A DNA stretch of 64,000 bases from Candidatus Nanosynbacter sp. HMT-352 (lineage in GTDB: Bacteria; Patescibacteriota; Saccharimonadia; Saccharimonadales; Saccharimonadaceae), in the NCBI RefSeq assembly GCF_022819345.1, contig NZ_CP089288.1, positions 558,001-622,000 on the forward strand. The letters are read 5' to 3'. Numbering within the stretch: position 1 is the stretch's first letter; the number at the start of each line of letters is the position of its first letter. Made by a program: the position numbers and the translations under genes. Of the stretch, positions 26,839-35,545 are shown one piece after another. The notes beneath the pieces are model-generated. The model worked only from the letters and a program-made list of their open reading frames with translations. It was not told where the DNA came from and did no database searches.

Positions 26839-27228
26839 TTATGCCCTCCGTGCCTTTCGTGGACGAACACCACCGTGAGGCACGCCAGTTACGTCCTTAA
26901 TGCTTTCTACTGAGATGTCGAAGGCGCTGACCGCACGAATAGCGGCATCACGTCCCAAACCGACACCTTTCACGAAAACGTCAACAGACTTCAAGCCGTA
27001 TTGAGTTTTCGCAGCTTCAGCAGCTTTTTCAGCAGCAACCTGTGAAGCATAGGCTGTACCTTTTTTGCTTCCACGGAAACCACATGCACCAGCTGACGAA
27101 GCGGTTAGTACGTTACCCTTCTTGTCGGAAAAAGTAACGATAGTATTGTTAAATGTTGCCTGAATGTGCAGCTGACCAGCTGGGACTGATCGGCGCTGCT
27201 TCTTCTTGGTAGATTTTGCGTCTGCCAT
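26839..27228 (-). CDS. rpsK: 30S ribosomal protein uS11
   Basis: A 129-residue protein with the uS11 core (HIQATFNNTIVTFSD, SSAGACGFRGSKKGT) and C-terminal GVRPRKARR. It lies between rpsM and rpsD. Confidence 0.97.
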   Translation of the reverse strand: MADAKSTKKKQRRSVPAGQLHIQATFNNTIVTFSDKKGNVLTASSAGACGFRGSKKGTAYASQVAAEKAAEAAKTQYGLKSVDVFVKGVGLGRDAAIRAVSAFDISVESIKDVTGVPHGGVRPRKARRA

Positions 27229-27243
27229 TTCTTAGTCCTTTCT

Positions 27244-27630
27244 TTAGGTCTTACTTGCTGCTTTTGGTTGTGTACCGCCCACGGCGATGGCGCGACCCTT
27301 GCGAGTTCGTGCATTCGTACGAGTCCGCTGTCCGCGTGTTGGCAGTCCTGCTTTGTGGCGAAGACCGCGATAGGCGTTGATATCCTTCAAGCGCTTAATA
27401 TTATTTGCCACCAAGCGCTGGAGATCACCTTCAACGGTGTATTCGCTGTCAATAATTTCGCGAATCTTGTTTTCTTCAGCCTCGGTGAGATCTTTCACCC
27501 GAGTGGTCGGCTCAATTTTAGCCGCCGCAAGGATGCTCGAAGCGTGCTTTGGCCCAATACCGTAAATATAGGTGAGCGCAATTTGCACCTGCTTCTCTGT
27601 TGGGATAACTACCCCAGCAATTCGAGCCAT
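27244..27630 (-). CDS. rpsM: 30S ribosomal protein uS13
   Basis: A 128-residue protein with the [10 protein letters not shown] start, the [12 protein letters not shown] helix-two-turn-helix block and the [24 protein letters not shown]-type basic tail that touches tRNA in the ribosome. It follows rpmJ by two bases. Confidence 0.97.
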   Translation of the reverse strand: MARIAGVVIPTEKQVQIALTYIYGIGPKHASSILAAAKIEPTTRVKDLTEAEENKIREIIDSEYTVEGDLQRLVANNIKRLKDINAYRGLRHKAGLPTRGQRTRTNARTRKGRAIAVGGTQPKAASKT

Positions 27631-27632
27631 GC

Positions 27633-27749
27633 TTAACCCTGCCTTTGCTTATTCTTAGGTTTTTTCTTGTTGATGATATATAGTCGGCCTTTGCGGCGAA
27701 CGAACTTATCATCGGGACTGATTTTTTTCACACCTGCACGAACTTTCAT
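27633..27749 (-). CDS. rpmJ: 50S ribosomal protein bL36, cysteine-free form
   Basis: A 38-residue gene that begins [20 protein letters not shown] and ends KNKQRQG. Position and sequence identify bL36 between infA and rpsM. The CxxC...C/H zinc ribbon of the usual protein is replaced by SPDD and uncharged residues, so no zinc can be held in the normal way. Confidence 0.9.
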   Translation of the reverse strand: MKVRAGVKKISPDDKFVRRKGRLYIINKKKPKNKQRQG

Positions 27750-27803
27750 AAAGTGCTTAAATCTCCCTTCCCGAGTAAACCCGAGATTACCGTTAATATT
27801 TAA

Positions 27804-28046
27804 CTACCGACCTTGAGGTCGATCGTCACGTAGGCGGAAGCTGATTCGTCCCTTTGTAAGATCGTAAGGGGTCATCTCAACCTCAACCTTATCACCAGGC
27901 ACCAGACGGATGTAATGCTTGCGCATTCGTCCTGAAATGTGCGCGATGATACTATGGCCATTCTCCAGTTCCACCTTAAATTGAGTATTAGGCAGTGCTT
28001 CCACTACCTTTCCTACCATTTTGATGACTTCCTTTTGACTCGCCAT
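27804..28046 (-). CDS. infA: Translation initiation factor IF-1
   Basis: An 80-residue OB-fold protein with the IF-1 blocks [37 protein letters not shown] and [13 protein letters not shown]. It begins the alpha-operon unit on the minus strand. There is no adk or map gene between secY and infA. Confidence 0.96.
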   Translation of the reverse strand: MASQKEVIKMVGKVVEALPNTQFKVELENGHSIIAHISGRMRKHYIRLVPGDKVEVEMTPYDLTKGRISFRLRDDRPQGR

Positions 28047-28061
28047 AAGTTACAGTTGTCA

Positions 28062-28090
28062 ATTATACAGTACTAAACACAGTTTGACAA
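28062..28090 (-). promoter_or_regulatory. Promoter of the infA-to-rpsI unit
   Basis: On the minus strand TTGTCA, 17 bases, TATAAT, about 15 nt before the infA ATG. It is divergent from the promoter of the membrane-protein gene at 28152. Confidence 0.7.
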
Positions 28091-28151
28091 GGGTTTTCGC
28101 CGTAAATTTACGTGCTATAATTGTGTTATCAAATTTAACATAAGGATTTTT

Positions 28152-28727
28152 ATGGCAAGCAAGAAAAAACCAGCAAACTTTAAGGTTACAAAATCGAAGA
28201 ATGAGATAATGACCGCAGCGCTAATCGGTCTGGTGACGGCTTTGATAGTGATAGTTATTGGCGTAATTTTATTACATGCCAACCAAACTTCCGACAAGAC
28301 ATCTCAAACAGCGGAAAAGGTTGATAATGGATCTGTAAGCCTAGGATCTCTAGGCTTCCGTATTGAAGGAGGCAAAGCGGTTACTCGCAACGATTCAGCC
28401 ACACAAGAGCTTCGCGATTTTCTGAAGGCAGACGTGAAGAAGTCGGGCTGTAAGGATAACAACGGCGTAACTGCGGTAATTGCCCATTCCCAAGATGAGA
28501 AACAGTTGTTGCTGGGTTATGGTTGCGGCAATTCTGTGGCGCGAATGTTTGCAGTTAAGCAAGACGGCGGATGGAAAGCGATTTCCCCAACCAATCAATT
28601 TAACCTGTTTGAAATTCCGAGCTGTAAGATGGTTGATGAAAATAACATTAGTAATGAAATTGCGCCAGTCTGCCAAAATAAGAAAAAAGTTGGCGACAAT
28701 TTATCTTACGATTACAAAATACGATAA
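28152..28727 (+). CDS. Single-pass membrane protein, unknown function
   Basis: A 191-residue protein with a basic N-terminus, one strong hydrophobic helix (about residues 23-45) and an outward soluble domain with four cysteines (in SGC, YGCG, SCKM and VCQN contexts) that could form disulfides. It has a TGCTATAAT extended -10 box and a TAAGGA ribosome site. It stands alone on the plus strand between infA and secY, where adk/map normally lie. No family was recognised. Confidence 0.7.
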   Translation: MASKKKPANFKVTKSKNEIMTAALIGLVTALIVIVIGVILLHANQTSDKTSQTAEKVDNGSVSLGSLGFRIEGGKAVTRNDSATQELRDFLKADVKKSGCKDNNGVTAVIAHSQDEKQLLLGYGCGNSVARMFAVKQDGGWKAISPTNQFNLFEIPSCKMVDENNISNEIAPVCQNKKKVGDNLSYDYKIR

Positions 28728-28746
28728 TCCATTCGCAAAAAGAATT

Positions 28747-28770
28747 CCCCGCTTTTCGGCGGGGATTTTT
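28747..28770. terminator. Bidirectional terminator between the membrane-protein gene and secY
   Basis: CCCCGC/GCGGGG stem with a 6-nt loop between convergent genes, with A and T runs on both sides. Confidence 0.85.
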
Positions 28771-28778
28771 AATGTCAA

Positions 28779-30254
28779 TTATTTTTTCTTAAACAAACGA
28801 CGCTTCTTACTCTTCTTTTTGTCACTATCAAGCAGCTCGTCTGGGTCAAAGTCATCATATGTAACCATCAGCGCACGAGAGTTGACTTGTCGCAGCGTTT
28901 CAAGGGCAACTGATACGACAATTAAGATTCCCGTACCGCCGATTGACAAACGCAAACCTTGCAAGCCTGTCAAATTGTACGTGAGATATTCCGCGACGAA
29001 TGGCAAAATAGCCACGATTCCTAGGACAATTGAACCGAACAAAATCAAGCGATTGACAGTTCTCATAAGGTATTTTTCAGTCTGAGCGCCCGGACGCACG
29101 CCTTCAATAAATCCGCCTTGCTTCTGCAAATTTTCGGCAATTTCATTAGCGTTAAAGACGATTCCAGTGTAGAAATATGTAAAGGCGATAACCAGAATAA
29201 AGTATAGCGTTGGGTAAATAAACGCTTCAGCGGTGCTTCCTGTAAACGAGCCCGCGCTTGGAGCTTGGAACCAAGTGATCAATTTATTGGCGGTCGGCAG
29301 AAGATCGGCGTTACCAGACGCTTTCATAACTTGACCAACAAATTGTGGCAAGCTTAGGAATGCAACAGCAAAGATGACCGGAATAACTCCCGCAGCAATC
29401 AATTTAACCGGCAAAATGCTTTTTACATCGCCGTAATTACTGTTTCCGTGAACACGCTTTGCGTAGTTAATTGTAATGACGCGCTGAGCTTCGTTGATTT
29501 TAACTAGGAAGTAAAGGACGATGAGTCCGGCGATTGACATGATTAATATCGTCCAGAACATAACTGGGTTTACAGGGAGAGTGAACCAGTTGAAGACGTT
29601 TAAGCTGCCAGATGAAGTATTGAACAGCGAGGAGATTAATGACGCGAGCATTTGTGGCAATTGGCTGATGATACCAGCGAAGATCACGATAGAAATACCG
29701 TTGCCGATTCCCTGCTCAGTGATCAACTCACCGAGCCACATCAGAAGGACAGAACCTGCCGTCATTGAAGTGATTGAAACGATCCATTCCATCATCGTCG
29801 GGTCGGCTAATGTCGTACTGCCGCCTTGAAGAACTGTTTGCCTTAAGATGAAAATGAAAGCGATTGACTGGACAATAGCAAGCGGCACGGTAATAACACG
29901 CGTCCATTGCTGGATTTTTCGGCGTCCAGATTCGCCGTCTTTGTGCAATTCCTCAAGCCTTGGAATGGCTTTAGTTAGAAGCTGAATGATAATACTGGCG
30001 GTAATGAATGGACTAAGTCCGACCAATACCAGAGAAAAGCTCGACAACGCGCCGCCAGATAGCAAGTTCAAAATTCCACCGAGGTCAGATTGCCCAAGCA
30101 CCGACGAAATCGCGTTACGCAGTTGCGTTGGTTCTGCCAATGGTACTGGAATGTGCGCCAATAATCGATAAACAACGATTATTCCCACGACAATAAATAG
30201 TCGTTTTTGCATATCTTTATTTTTCAGCGAGCGGAAAATTATTCTCCAATTCAT
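28779..30254 (-). CDS. secY: Protein translocase subunit SecY
   Basis: A 491-residue protein with ten hydrophobic segments and SecY landmarks: IPVPLAEPTQLRNA near residue 36, LLSGGALSSFSLVLVGLSPFITASII forming the plug/TM2 region, and GGFIEGVRPGAQTEKYL in the C-terminal half. It forms the export channel in the inner membrane. It is separated from rplO by a plus-strand gene and has its own TATAAT promoter. Confidence 0.97.
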   Translation of the reverse strand: MNWRIIFRSLKNKDMQKRLFIVVGIIVVYRLLAHIPVPLAEPTQLRNAISSVLGQSDLGGILNLLSGGALSSFSLVLVGLSPFITASIIIQLLTKAIPRLEELHKDGESGRRKIQQWTRVITVPLAIVQSIAFIFILRQTVLQGGSTTLADPTMMEWIVSITSMTAGSVLLMWLGELITEQGIGNGISIVIFAGIISQLPQMLASLISSLFNTSSGSLNVFNWFTLPVNPVMFWTILIMSIAGLIVLYFLVKINEAQRVITINYAKRVHGNSNYGDVKSILPVKLIAAGVIPVIFAVAFLSLPQFVGQVMKASGNADLLPTANKLITWFQAPSAGSFTGSTAEAFIYPTLYFILVIAFTYFYTGIVFNANEIAENLQKQGGFIEGVRPGAQTEKYLMRTVNRLILFGSIVLGIVAILPFVAEYLTYNLTGLQGLRLSIGGTGILIVVSVALETLRQVNSRALMVTYDDFDPDELLDSDKKKSKKRRLFKKK

Positions 30255-30390
30255 GTTTTAGCCCCTCATAGTCACTAACAATTCTTAACTCTGTTAATTA
30301 TACATTACCTTAGCGGATATTTCCATACTAAAAACATAAAAGCGTGTGCGTTATAATTGAGTCAATAACATAATATAAATGAGGTATTAT

Positions 30391-31104
30391 ATGCAACAGC
30401 AACCTGAAATCCCATCAACTCCACCAATTACGCCACCACCAAACCCAGAATTTCCCCAAAATTATCCACCAAAGAAAAGTAAATTATGGCTATGGGTTAC
30501 ACTGGTAGTCGTGGGAGTACTGGCGACAATCGGAATAGTGGTGGCAATCGTCCTTATGTCAAATAAAACCACTCCTTCAAAAGACACGAATATTTCGCAC
30601 AAAGAAGCAATCAAGCCTAAAGACGAGAAGAAAAGCGAAGGCAAAAAGCAGAATTTAGCTAAATCAAATTCAAAATGTTTGACGTCTGCTGATTTTCGAA
30701 AAGCCGGCTATGGCTATATGAAAGACGGCTCTTTTACGCTTAGCGACGGTAAATATAATTTTAAAAATGTTTTCTTCAATGCGGATTCGACGCAATATAC
30801 ATACGAAGAAATTGCCGTTGACGAACTAGCTAAACTGGGGTCGCTATATAAATCAAATAGTCAAAAGGAATTTTCAATTGAGCTGATCGGTCAGACGTAT
30901 GAAAGTTCGAAGACAAGTGCTGGCACAAAATTAGCCATAGAGCGCGCCGATAAAGTCAAGCAAGGACTAGTCTCGCAAGGTTTTCCTGAGAGTAAGATTA
31001 TTATCTCTGAGCCAAAAATCGCCAGCCACGACAGTAGCGATGACACCGCCGACAGGAATGTGACTATTTATCTAGTCGTGCCACAAGAATGTAGCGAAAA
31101 ATAG
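30391..31104 (+). CDS. Membrane protein with OmpA-like C-terminal domain
   Basis: The start is the ATG at 30391 with GAGG 6 nt upstream; an ATG 12 nt earlier is the alternative. The 237-residue protein has a Pro/Gln-rich cytoplasmic start, one transmembrane helix (about residues 30-52), a Lys-rich linker and a C-terminal domain resembling OmpA/MotB peptidoglycan-binding folds (FFNADSTQYT, then LAIERADKVKQGLVSQGFPESKI and DRNVTIYLV). It may tether the membrane to the cell wall. It lies on the plus strand between secY and rplO. Confidence 0.7.
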   Translation: MQQQPEIPSTPPITPPPNPEFPQNYPPKKSKLWLWVTLVVVGVLATIGIVVAIVLMSNKTTPSKDTNISHKEAIKPKDEKKSEGKKQNLAKSNSKCLTSADFRKAGYGYMKDGSFTLSDGKYNFKNVFFNADSTQYTYEEIAVDELAKLGSLYKSNSQKEFSIELIGQTYESSKTSAGTKLAIERADKVKQGLVSQGFPESKIIISEPKIASHDSSDDTADRNVTIYLVVPQECSEK

Positions 31105-31125
31105 TCCAAAAATCAGGGCAAAAGA

Positions 31126-31153
31126 AAATCCCCTTCGAAATGGAAGGGGATTT
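31126..31153. terminator. Bidirectional terminator between the OmpA-like gene and rplO
   Basis: AAATCCCCTTC pairs with GAAGGGGATTT (11 bp) between convergent genes, with T/A runs on both sides. Confidence 0.85.
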
Positions 31154-31170
31154 ATTATCACCGAGAAAAA

Positions 31171-31644
31171 TTATTTCTCTTCAGCTTCTTTCGCGCTTTG
31201 GCGTAGAGGTGTAGCTACTTTCTCGAATGAGCCACCAGCTTTTTCGATAGCAGCAACAACTGACGCTGAGGCGGCTTGTACTTTCAAGTCAACCTTAGCC
31301 TTCAATTCACCGCGAGCAATCACCTTAACCGTGTGGAAAGGAGTTGCGATATAGCCTTCAGTGAACAACAAAGCATTGTCAACGGTCTTGCCGTCAAATG
31401 CGTTCAAGTGATCCATGTACACAACTTGAGCTGGAGTTCGCAAGCTCTTGAACCCGCGAGCCTTTGGCACAGCTTGAGCTAGTGGACGCTGACCACCCTG
31501 GAACATTACGCGAAGCTTCTTACCTGTTCGGGCGTTCTGACCTTTAGTACCGCGACCAGCAGTTTTACCTTGACCAGCAGCAATACCGCGACCAACGCGC
31601 TTTTTATTCCTGTTTGCTGAAACTTGGAGATCATTGTACTTCAT
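31171..31644 (-). CDS. rplO: 50S ribosomal protein uL15
   Basis: A 157-residue protein with the uL15 glycine-rich start (KKRVGRGIAAGQGKTAGRGTKGQ) and the C-terminal KVDLKVQAASASVVAAIEKAGG block. Its start codon overlaps the rpsE stop by one base. No uL30 gene lies between them. Confidence 0.96.
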   Translation of the reverse strand: MKYNDLQVSANRNKKRVGRGIAAGQGKTAGRGTKGQNARTGKKLRVMFQGGQRPLAQAVPKARGFKSLRTPAQVVYMDHLNAFDGKTVDNALLFTEGYIATPFHTVKVIARGELKAKVDLKVQAASASVVAAIEKAGGSFEKVATPLRQSAKEAEEK

Positions 31645-32234
31645 TATTTAGCCTCCTTTTTAGCAACTTTTTTTACAGGCTGAGCGCTTAGCCATTGATC
31701 GCGTGGAACTAATGACTTTAGAGCTTCAATAGTCGCGTAAGCAATGTTAACCTTGTTGGTTGAGCCAAGAGATTTGGTCAATAGGTTACGGACACCCGTT
31801 ACGCCGATAATTTGGCGAACTACACCACCAGCGATAATACCGGTACCAGGAGCAGCTGGCTTGATCAATACGCGTGCGCCAGAGAATTTAACTTCGCTGT
31901 CGTGCGGAATTGTTTCGCCGTTTAATGGCAATGTAATTAGGTGCTTTTTAGCGACTGACGTAGCCTTAGCGACTGCGGCTTGAACGTCCGCACCCTTAGC
32001 AACGCCGACACCAACTTTATCTTTGCGGTTACCAACAACTACCAAAGCCTTAAATCGGAAGCGGCGACCACCTTTAACCACGCGAGAAACGCGGTCAATG
32101 TTGATTACCAATTCTTCAAACTCTTTTGGTGCGTCATCGCGCACATTTCGCCGGTCATCGCGGCGACCACCACGTGGATTTCGAGGTCGACGACCTTCTG
32201 CACGTGGGGTAGTATTTGCAGCTTGCTCTGCCAT
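31644..32234 (-). CDS. rpsE: 30S ribosomal protein uS5
   Basis: The start is the ATG at 32234 with a TGGAGT ribosome site. The 196-residue protein has an Arg-rich N-terminal tail and the S5 domain blocks (RVVKGGRRFRFKALVVVGN, then GTGIIAGGVVRQIIGVTGVRN). It is followed directly by rplO. Confidence 0.96.
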   Translation of the reverse strand: MAEQAANTTPRAEGRRPRNPRGGRRDDRRNVRDDAPKEFEELVINIDRVSRVVKGGRRFRFKALVVVGNRKDKVGVGVAKGADVQAAVAKATSVAKKHLITLPLNGETIPHDSEVKFSGARVLIKPAAPGTGIIAGGVVRQIIGVTGVRNLLTKSLGSTNKVNIAYATIEALKSLVPRDQWLSAQPVKKVAKKEAK

Positions 32235-32235
32235 A

Positions 32236-32586
32236 CTAAAACTCCAATCCTTCTTGGCGCGCAGCATCAGCCAAAGCCTTTAGGCGGCCAGCGTATTGAC
32301 GACCATTTCGGTCAAACACTACTGCGCTAATCTTAATTTTCTTTGCTTTTTTAGCAATTTCAGTACCGATAGCAGCACTTTTTTCAGTCATCGTGCCAGT
32401 CGCTTTTGCGCCAACCGTAGTTGCTGCAGCCAATGTCTTGCCGGCTACATCATCAATCAATTGCGCACTAACGTGCAAATTGCTAATAGTAACTGTCAAG
32501 CGTGGGCGCTTTGCCGTGCCTGAAACCTTAGCGCGAACGCGGTTTTTGCGAAGAGCGCGGTTGAGTAGCTTCTTATTTTCAGCCAT
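32236..32586 (-). CDS. rplR: 50S ribosomal protein uL18
   Basis: A 116-residue protein with the KRPRLTVTISNLHVSAQLIDD core and a C-terminal GRQYAGRLKALADAARQEGLEF, typical of the 5S rRNA-binding uL18. It lies between rplF and rpsE. Confidence 0.96.
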   Translation of the reverse strand: MAENKKLLNRALRKNRVRAKVSGTAKRPRLTVTISNLHVSAQLIDDVAGKTLAAATTVGAKATGTMTEKSAAIGTEIAKKAKKIKISAVVFDRNGRQYAGRLKALADAARQEGLEF

Positions 32587-32588
32587 GA

Positions 32589-33128
32589 TTACTTACCTGT
32601 CTTTCCTGCTTTACGCAAAATCTGCTCGTCGACGTACTTGATACCCTTGCCCTTGTATGGTTCAGGCTTCTTCAAGGCGCGGATTTCCGCTGCAACTTGG
32701 CCGACTTGTTGTTTATTGATACCGCTAACAACGATAATCATTTTTTCGTTGGTAACAGTTACGCCTTCTGGGGCTTTGTATTTGACTGGATGTGAAAATC
32801 CAAGTGCCATTTCTAGCTCGTTGTTGCTTGAACTAACGCGGAAACCGACACCGTTAACCTCTAGGCGCTTTTCATAACCTTTGGTTACACCGATTACCAT
32901 GTTGTTGATTAGCGCGCGCATCAGACCATGCTGACTACGGGCTACTTTGGACTCGTCCTTAGGATGTACCGTGACTTGTCCGTCTTCGACTTTCACCTCA
33001 ACTGCTGGTGTGATGAATTGCTTCAATTCACCCTTTGGTCCTTTAACGACCACATCACCAGAGTCAACCGTGATTGTCACACCGGCCGGAATAATCACCG
33101 GCAGTTTTCCGATTCGACTCAGACTCAT
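32589..33128 (-). CDS. rplF: 50S ribosomal protein uL6
   Basis: A 179-residue protein starting MSLSRIGKLPVIIPAGVTI and carrying the C-terminal PEPYKGKGIKYVDE signature. It should directly follow rpsH in a canonical spc operon but here stands 4.8 kb away and has its own promoter. Confidence 0.97.
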   Translation of the reverse strand: MSLSRIGKLPVIIPAGVTITVDSGDVVVKGPKGELKQFITPAVEVKVEDGQVTVHPKDESKVARSQHGLMRALINNMVIGVTKGYEKRLEVNGVGFRVSSSNNELEMALGFSHPVKYKAPEGVTVTNEKMIIVVSGINKQQVGQVAAEIRALKKPEPYKGKGIKYVDEQILRKAGKTGK

Positions 33129-33164
33129 TACTCACCTTTCGTGTGATTTGATATTAACTTCATT

Positions 33165-33194
33165 ATTTTAACACAGATTAGAGGTAAAAAGCAA
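33165..33194 (-). promoter_or_regulatory. Promoter of the rplF-rplR-rpsE-rplO half-operon
   Basis: On the minus strand TTGCTT, 18 bases, TAAAAT, about 35 nt before the rplF ATG. It lets this half be transcribed independently of rpsH. Confidence 0.55.
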
Positions 33195-33204
33195 GGCTTT
33201 CAAG

Positions 33205-34149
33205 TTACGAATTAACCTCATACACATCCAACTCGATTGAATTGATCATTTGCCTTATTCGAGCACTATCCGCCATTCCCAGCCAACCTTTGCCGCCAAT
33301 AACACACCCTCCAAGGATTGCATTTAGTGTGCTCCTGTTTAATATAACCTGTTTATGATTGTCCGAGCATCGAACAAGAGCTTTTTGTAAATTATCACAA
33401 AAGACAGACGACGATAAAATTTTTATATACTCTAAGAAATCACAACCCAATTGATTAATTATTTTGTCATCTTTCTTCGATAGTCCAAGAAACATTCTGT
33501 ATCCAACCGAAATTGACGCCTCCGACCACTGATCGCCACGATCATATACGGTATATTTTTCTCGCACGACCGTCAAAAAATTGAGATCCACAATCTGCAT
33601 AACAATTGCCGCCAAAGCTTGATCAACAGGCGTCTGTATGTGACTTTCATCAATTGAATACTCCAGAACGCATTCACGAAAAAGATCGTCAGACTCTTTA
33701 CTGTATTTTATATACGAAGTACGAAAAAGCGTATTAACAGAGCTCTCATCGTGAGCTTTACGATATGCCATATCAATTTGCTTACGCCACGGAGAAATCT
33801 GAACTTCGCGCAGCTTTTTACTCAGTTCACTTCGGTCGACTTCTACTATATTTCGATTCATTTCTATTCCACACTCGCCAGCGGCTCTCAAGATATCATC
33901 TTCTGGAATGACTAATTTATCAAACCCTCGCAATGCCTCGTCATACGTCTTTTTTGCTTCTGAGCTATATAATTCAGCATCCATAAAACAAGTGTCGCCA
34001 TATGTTTTTGCAGACAGTATAATATCACTCAAAACAAAGAACTCATTATCTTGAAGACGCTTCAAAACGTACTGAGCTAATAAATGTTCATAAATATGAG
34101 CGATTAGCCCGTCGTTATCGGCTGTTTTGTATATGGATGAAATTATCAT
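33205..34149 (-). CDS. M16-like zinc peptidase candidate
   Basis: A 314-residue protein with no signal peptide. Near the N-terminus HIYEH (residues 18-22) matches the inverted zinc motif HxxEH of family M16. A glutamate about 74 residues later (E96, in GECGIEMNRN) can be the third ligand. The spacing fits M16 and the segment GLIAHIYEHLL resembles its motif helix. The protein is shorter than a full M16 pair, so it would be a single-domain form. It has a TATAAT box upstream and no clear ribosome site. It is inserted between rplF and the rest of the spc operon. Confidence 0.55.
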   Translation of the reverse strand: MIISSIYKTADNDGLIAHIYEHLLAQYVLKRLQDNEFFVLSDIILSAKTYGDTCFMDAELYSSEAKKTYDEALRGFDKLVIPEDDILRAAGECGIEMNRNIVEVDRSELSKKLREVQISPWRKQIDMAYRKAHDESSVNTLFRTSYIKYSKESDDLFRECVLEYSIDESHIQTPVDQALAAIVMQIVDLNFLTVVREKYTVYDRGDQWSEASISVGYRMFLGLSKKDDKIINQLGCDFLEYIKILSSSVFCDNLQKALVRCSDNHKQVILNRSTLNAILGGCVIGGKGWLGMADSARIRQMINSIELDVYEVNS

Positions 34150-34227
34150 TGCTTGGTTCGATGATATTATAATACCGTTAAATTAGCAATTTTTCGATAT
34201 TTATGATATTTGATATAATCATACTCA

Positions 34228-34875
34228 ATGACAGCAACTATACTTTTCGCCACCAGAAACCCAGGCAAATACGCAGAATTTATCGCCGCGTTTCATAAAT
34301 TCGCTCCGCAAACGTCAATTATTTCGTTGGCAGATTTGGATTATCAAATCCCCGATTGCATAGAAACGGGCGCGACATTTGAACAAAACGCCCTATTGAA
34401 GGCGCAACACACAAGGAATCATTTACATGAAAATGATAAAAATCTGATAATTATCGCCGATGATTCTGGTATGGAGATTGAAGCCCTAAATGGCGAGCCT
34501 GGCGTATTTACAAGACGCTGGAATGGTCATGAGATGAGTGACCAAGAGATTGTAGATTATTGCCTGAAGAAGCTTGAAGGTAAAACAAACAGGCGAGCGC
34601 AATACACAACGTGTTTTGTGATAAATTTTCCCAATGGTCGTGAGAAAGTGATTTTTGGAGAAAATTCCGGCATTATCTTAACCGAGCCACGTGAGGAATC
34701 TCGACTTAAAGGAATGCCGTTTCGGGAATTATTTTTCGTGCCCGAACTTAATATGATGTTTCACGAAGTGCGCGAGCTACCGAAGTTAAAGCGTAATGGA
34801 TATTTACTCGGGCATGAAGTTGCGGTCGAAAAATGCGCTAACGTGATACAGAGAGATTTATTTGGCTCTGTATAG
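34228..34875 (+). CDS. RdgB/HAM1-type non-canonical purine NTP pyrophosphatase
   Basis: A 215-residue protein with ATRNPGKYAEF (substrate loop) near residue 7 and ADDSGMEIEALNGEPGVFTRRW with the catalytic acidic residues near residue 83. It hydrolyses ITP/dITP/XTP in the family's known members. A TATAAT box ends 8 nt before the ATG, suggesting a leaderless mRNA. Its last 38 bases overlap the convergent NUDIX gene. A diverged paralogue is at 21328. Confidence 0.88.
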   Translation: MTATILFATRNPGKYAEFIAAFHKFAPQTSIISLADLDYQIPDCIETGATFEQNALLKAQHTRNHLHENDKNLIIIADDSGMEIEALNGEPGVFTRRWNGHEMSDQEIVDYCLKKLEGKTNRRAQYTTCFVINFPNGREKVIFGENSGIILTEPREESRLKGMPFRELFFVPELNMMFHEVRELPKLKRNGYLLGHEVAVEKCANVIQRDLFGSV

Positions 34876-35377
34876 CTGCCTGCAACTCCGCGCTCTCACT
34901 TGCCCATGGAATGTGTTGTGTGAGTTCGTCAACTGTCACAAATTTAGCATACCGTATCTGCTCTTCCTGCATTTGTTCTTCGTCCTCGTTCTGTTGATGT
35001 AAGATATACTCATCGGCATTCTTATTAAGTTTCAGACTAACCCGAAGTTGTAAGTACTCGTCATCATTTTTTAAGCTATCTGTTTCCAAGATATCGTAAT
35101 AGCCAAAGAACTTATACTGACTAGACACGCTATCTGTATTAATTCCCGTCTCTTCTGCCACTTCACGTACGATGGTTTGCAAGTAAGTCTCGTGCTTATT
35201 TGGCTTTCCGCCGGGCAGCTGCCACTTTCGACCATCTTTAGATACGATGGCTATTTTATTATCGTGAGTAAAAAGCCAAGCATATACCTGATTTACCGGA
35301 AGAGTCTGATCTTCTGAGTGAATTTCTTTACCATCCTTCCAGGTGCGTGCTTTAATAGTTTTTCTTATAGTATCCAT
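34838..35377 (-). CDS. NUDIX hydrolase
   Basis: The start is the ATG at 35377 with a TTTAGGAGA ribosome site. The 179-residue protein has a complete Nudix box (GGKPNKHE, then REVAEETGI; G-x5-E-x7-REVAEETG) around residues 55-78. It cleaves a nucleoside diphosphate linked to another group; the substrate is unknown. The gene end overlaps the convergent RdgB gene by 38 bases. Confidence 0.88.
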   Translation of the reverse strand: MDTIRKTIKARTWKDGKEIHSEDQTLPVNQVYAWLFTHDNKIAIVSKDGRKWQLPGGKPNKHETYLQTIVREVAEETGINTDSVSSQYKFFGYYDILETDSLKNDDEYLQLRVSLKLNKNADEYILHQQNEDEEQMQEEQIRYAKFVTVDELTQHIPWASESAELQAAIQSQINLSVSR

Positions 35378-35545
35378 GATATCTCCTAAATTTATTGCCT
35401 GGGCTAGCCAGCCTAATCTATTATACTTTATATCCCCAGGCGCCAGAAAGTGTCCTACGTTTTCTTTTATAGCACAGAGCAACATGAGAGTGTCTTCGAT
35501 GCTGTCTGCCGTATGGAAAGCATAGAAATATTTCTCTCGAGAGTA

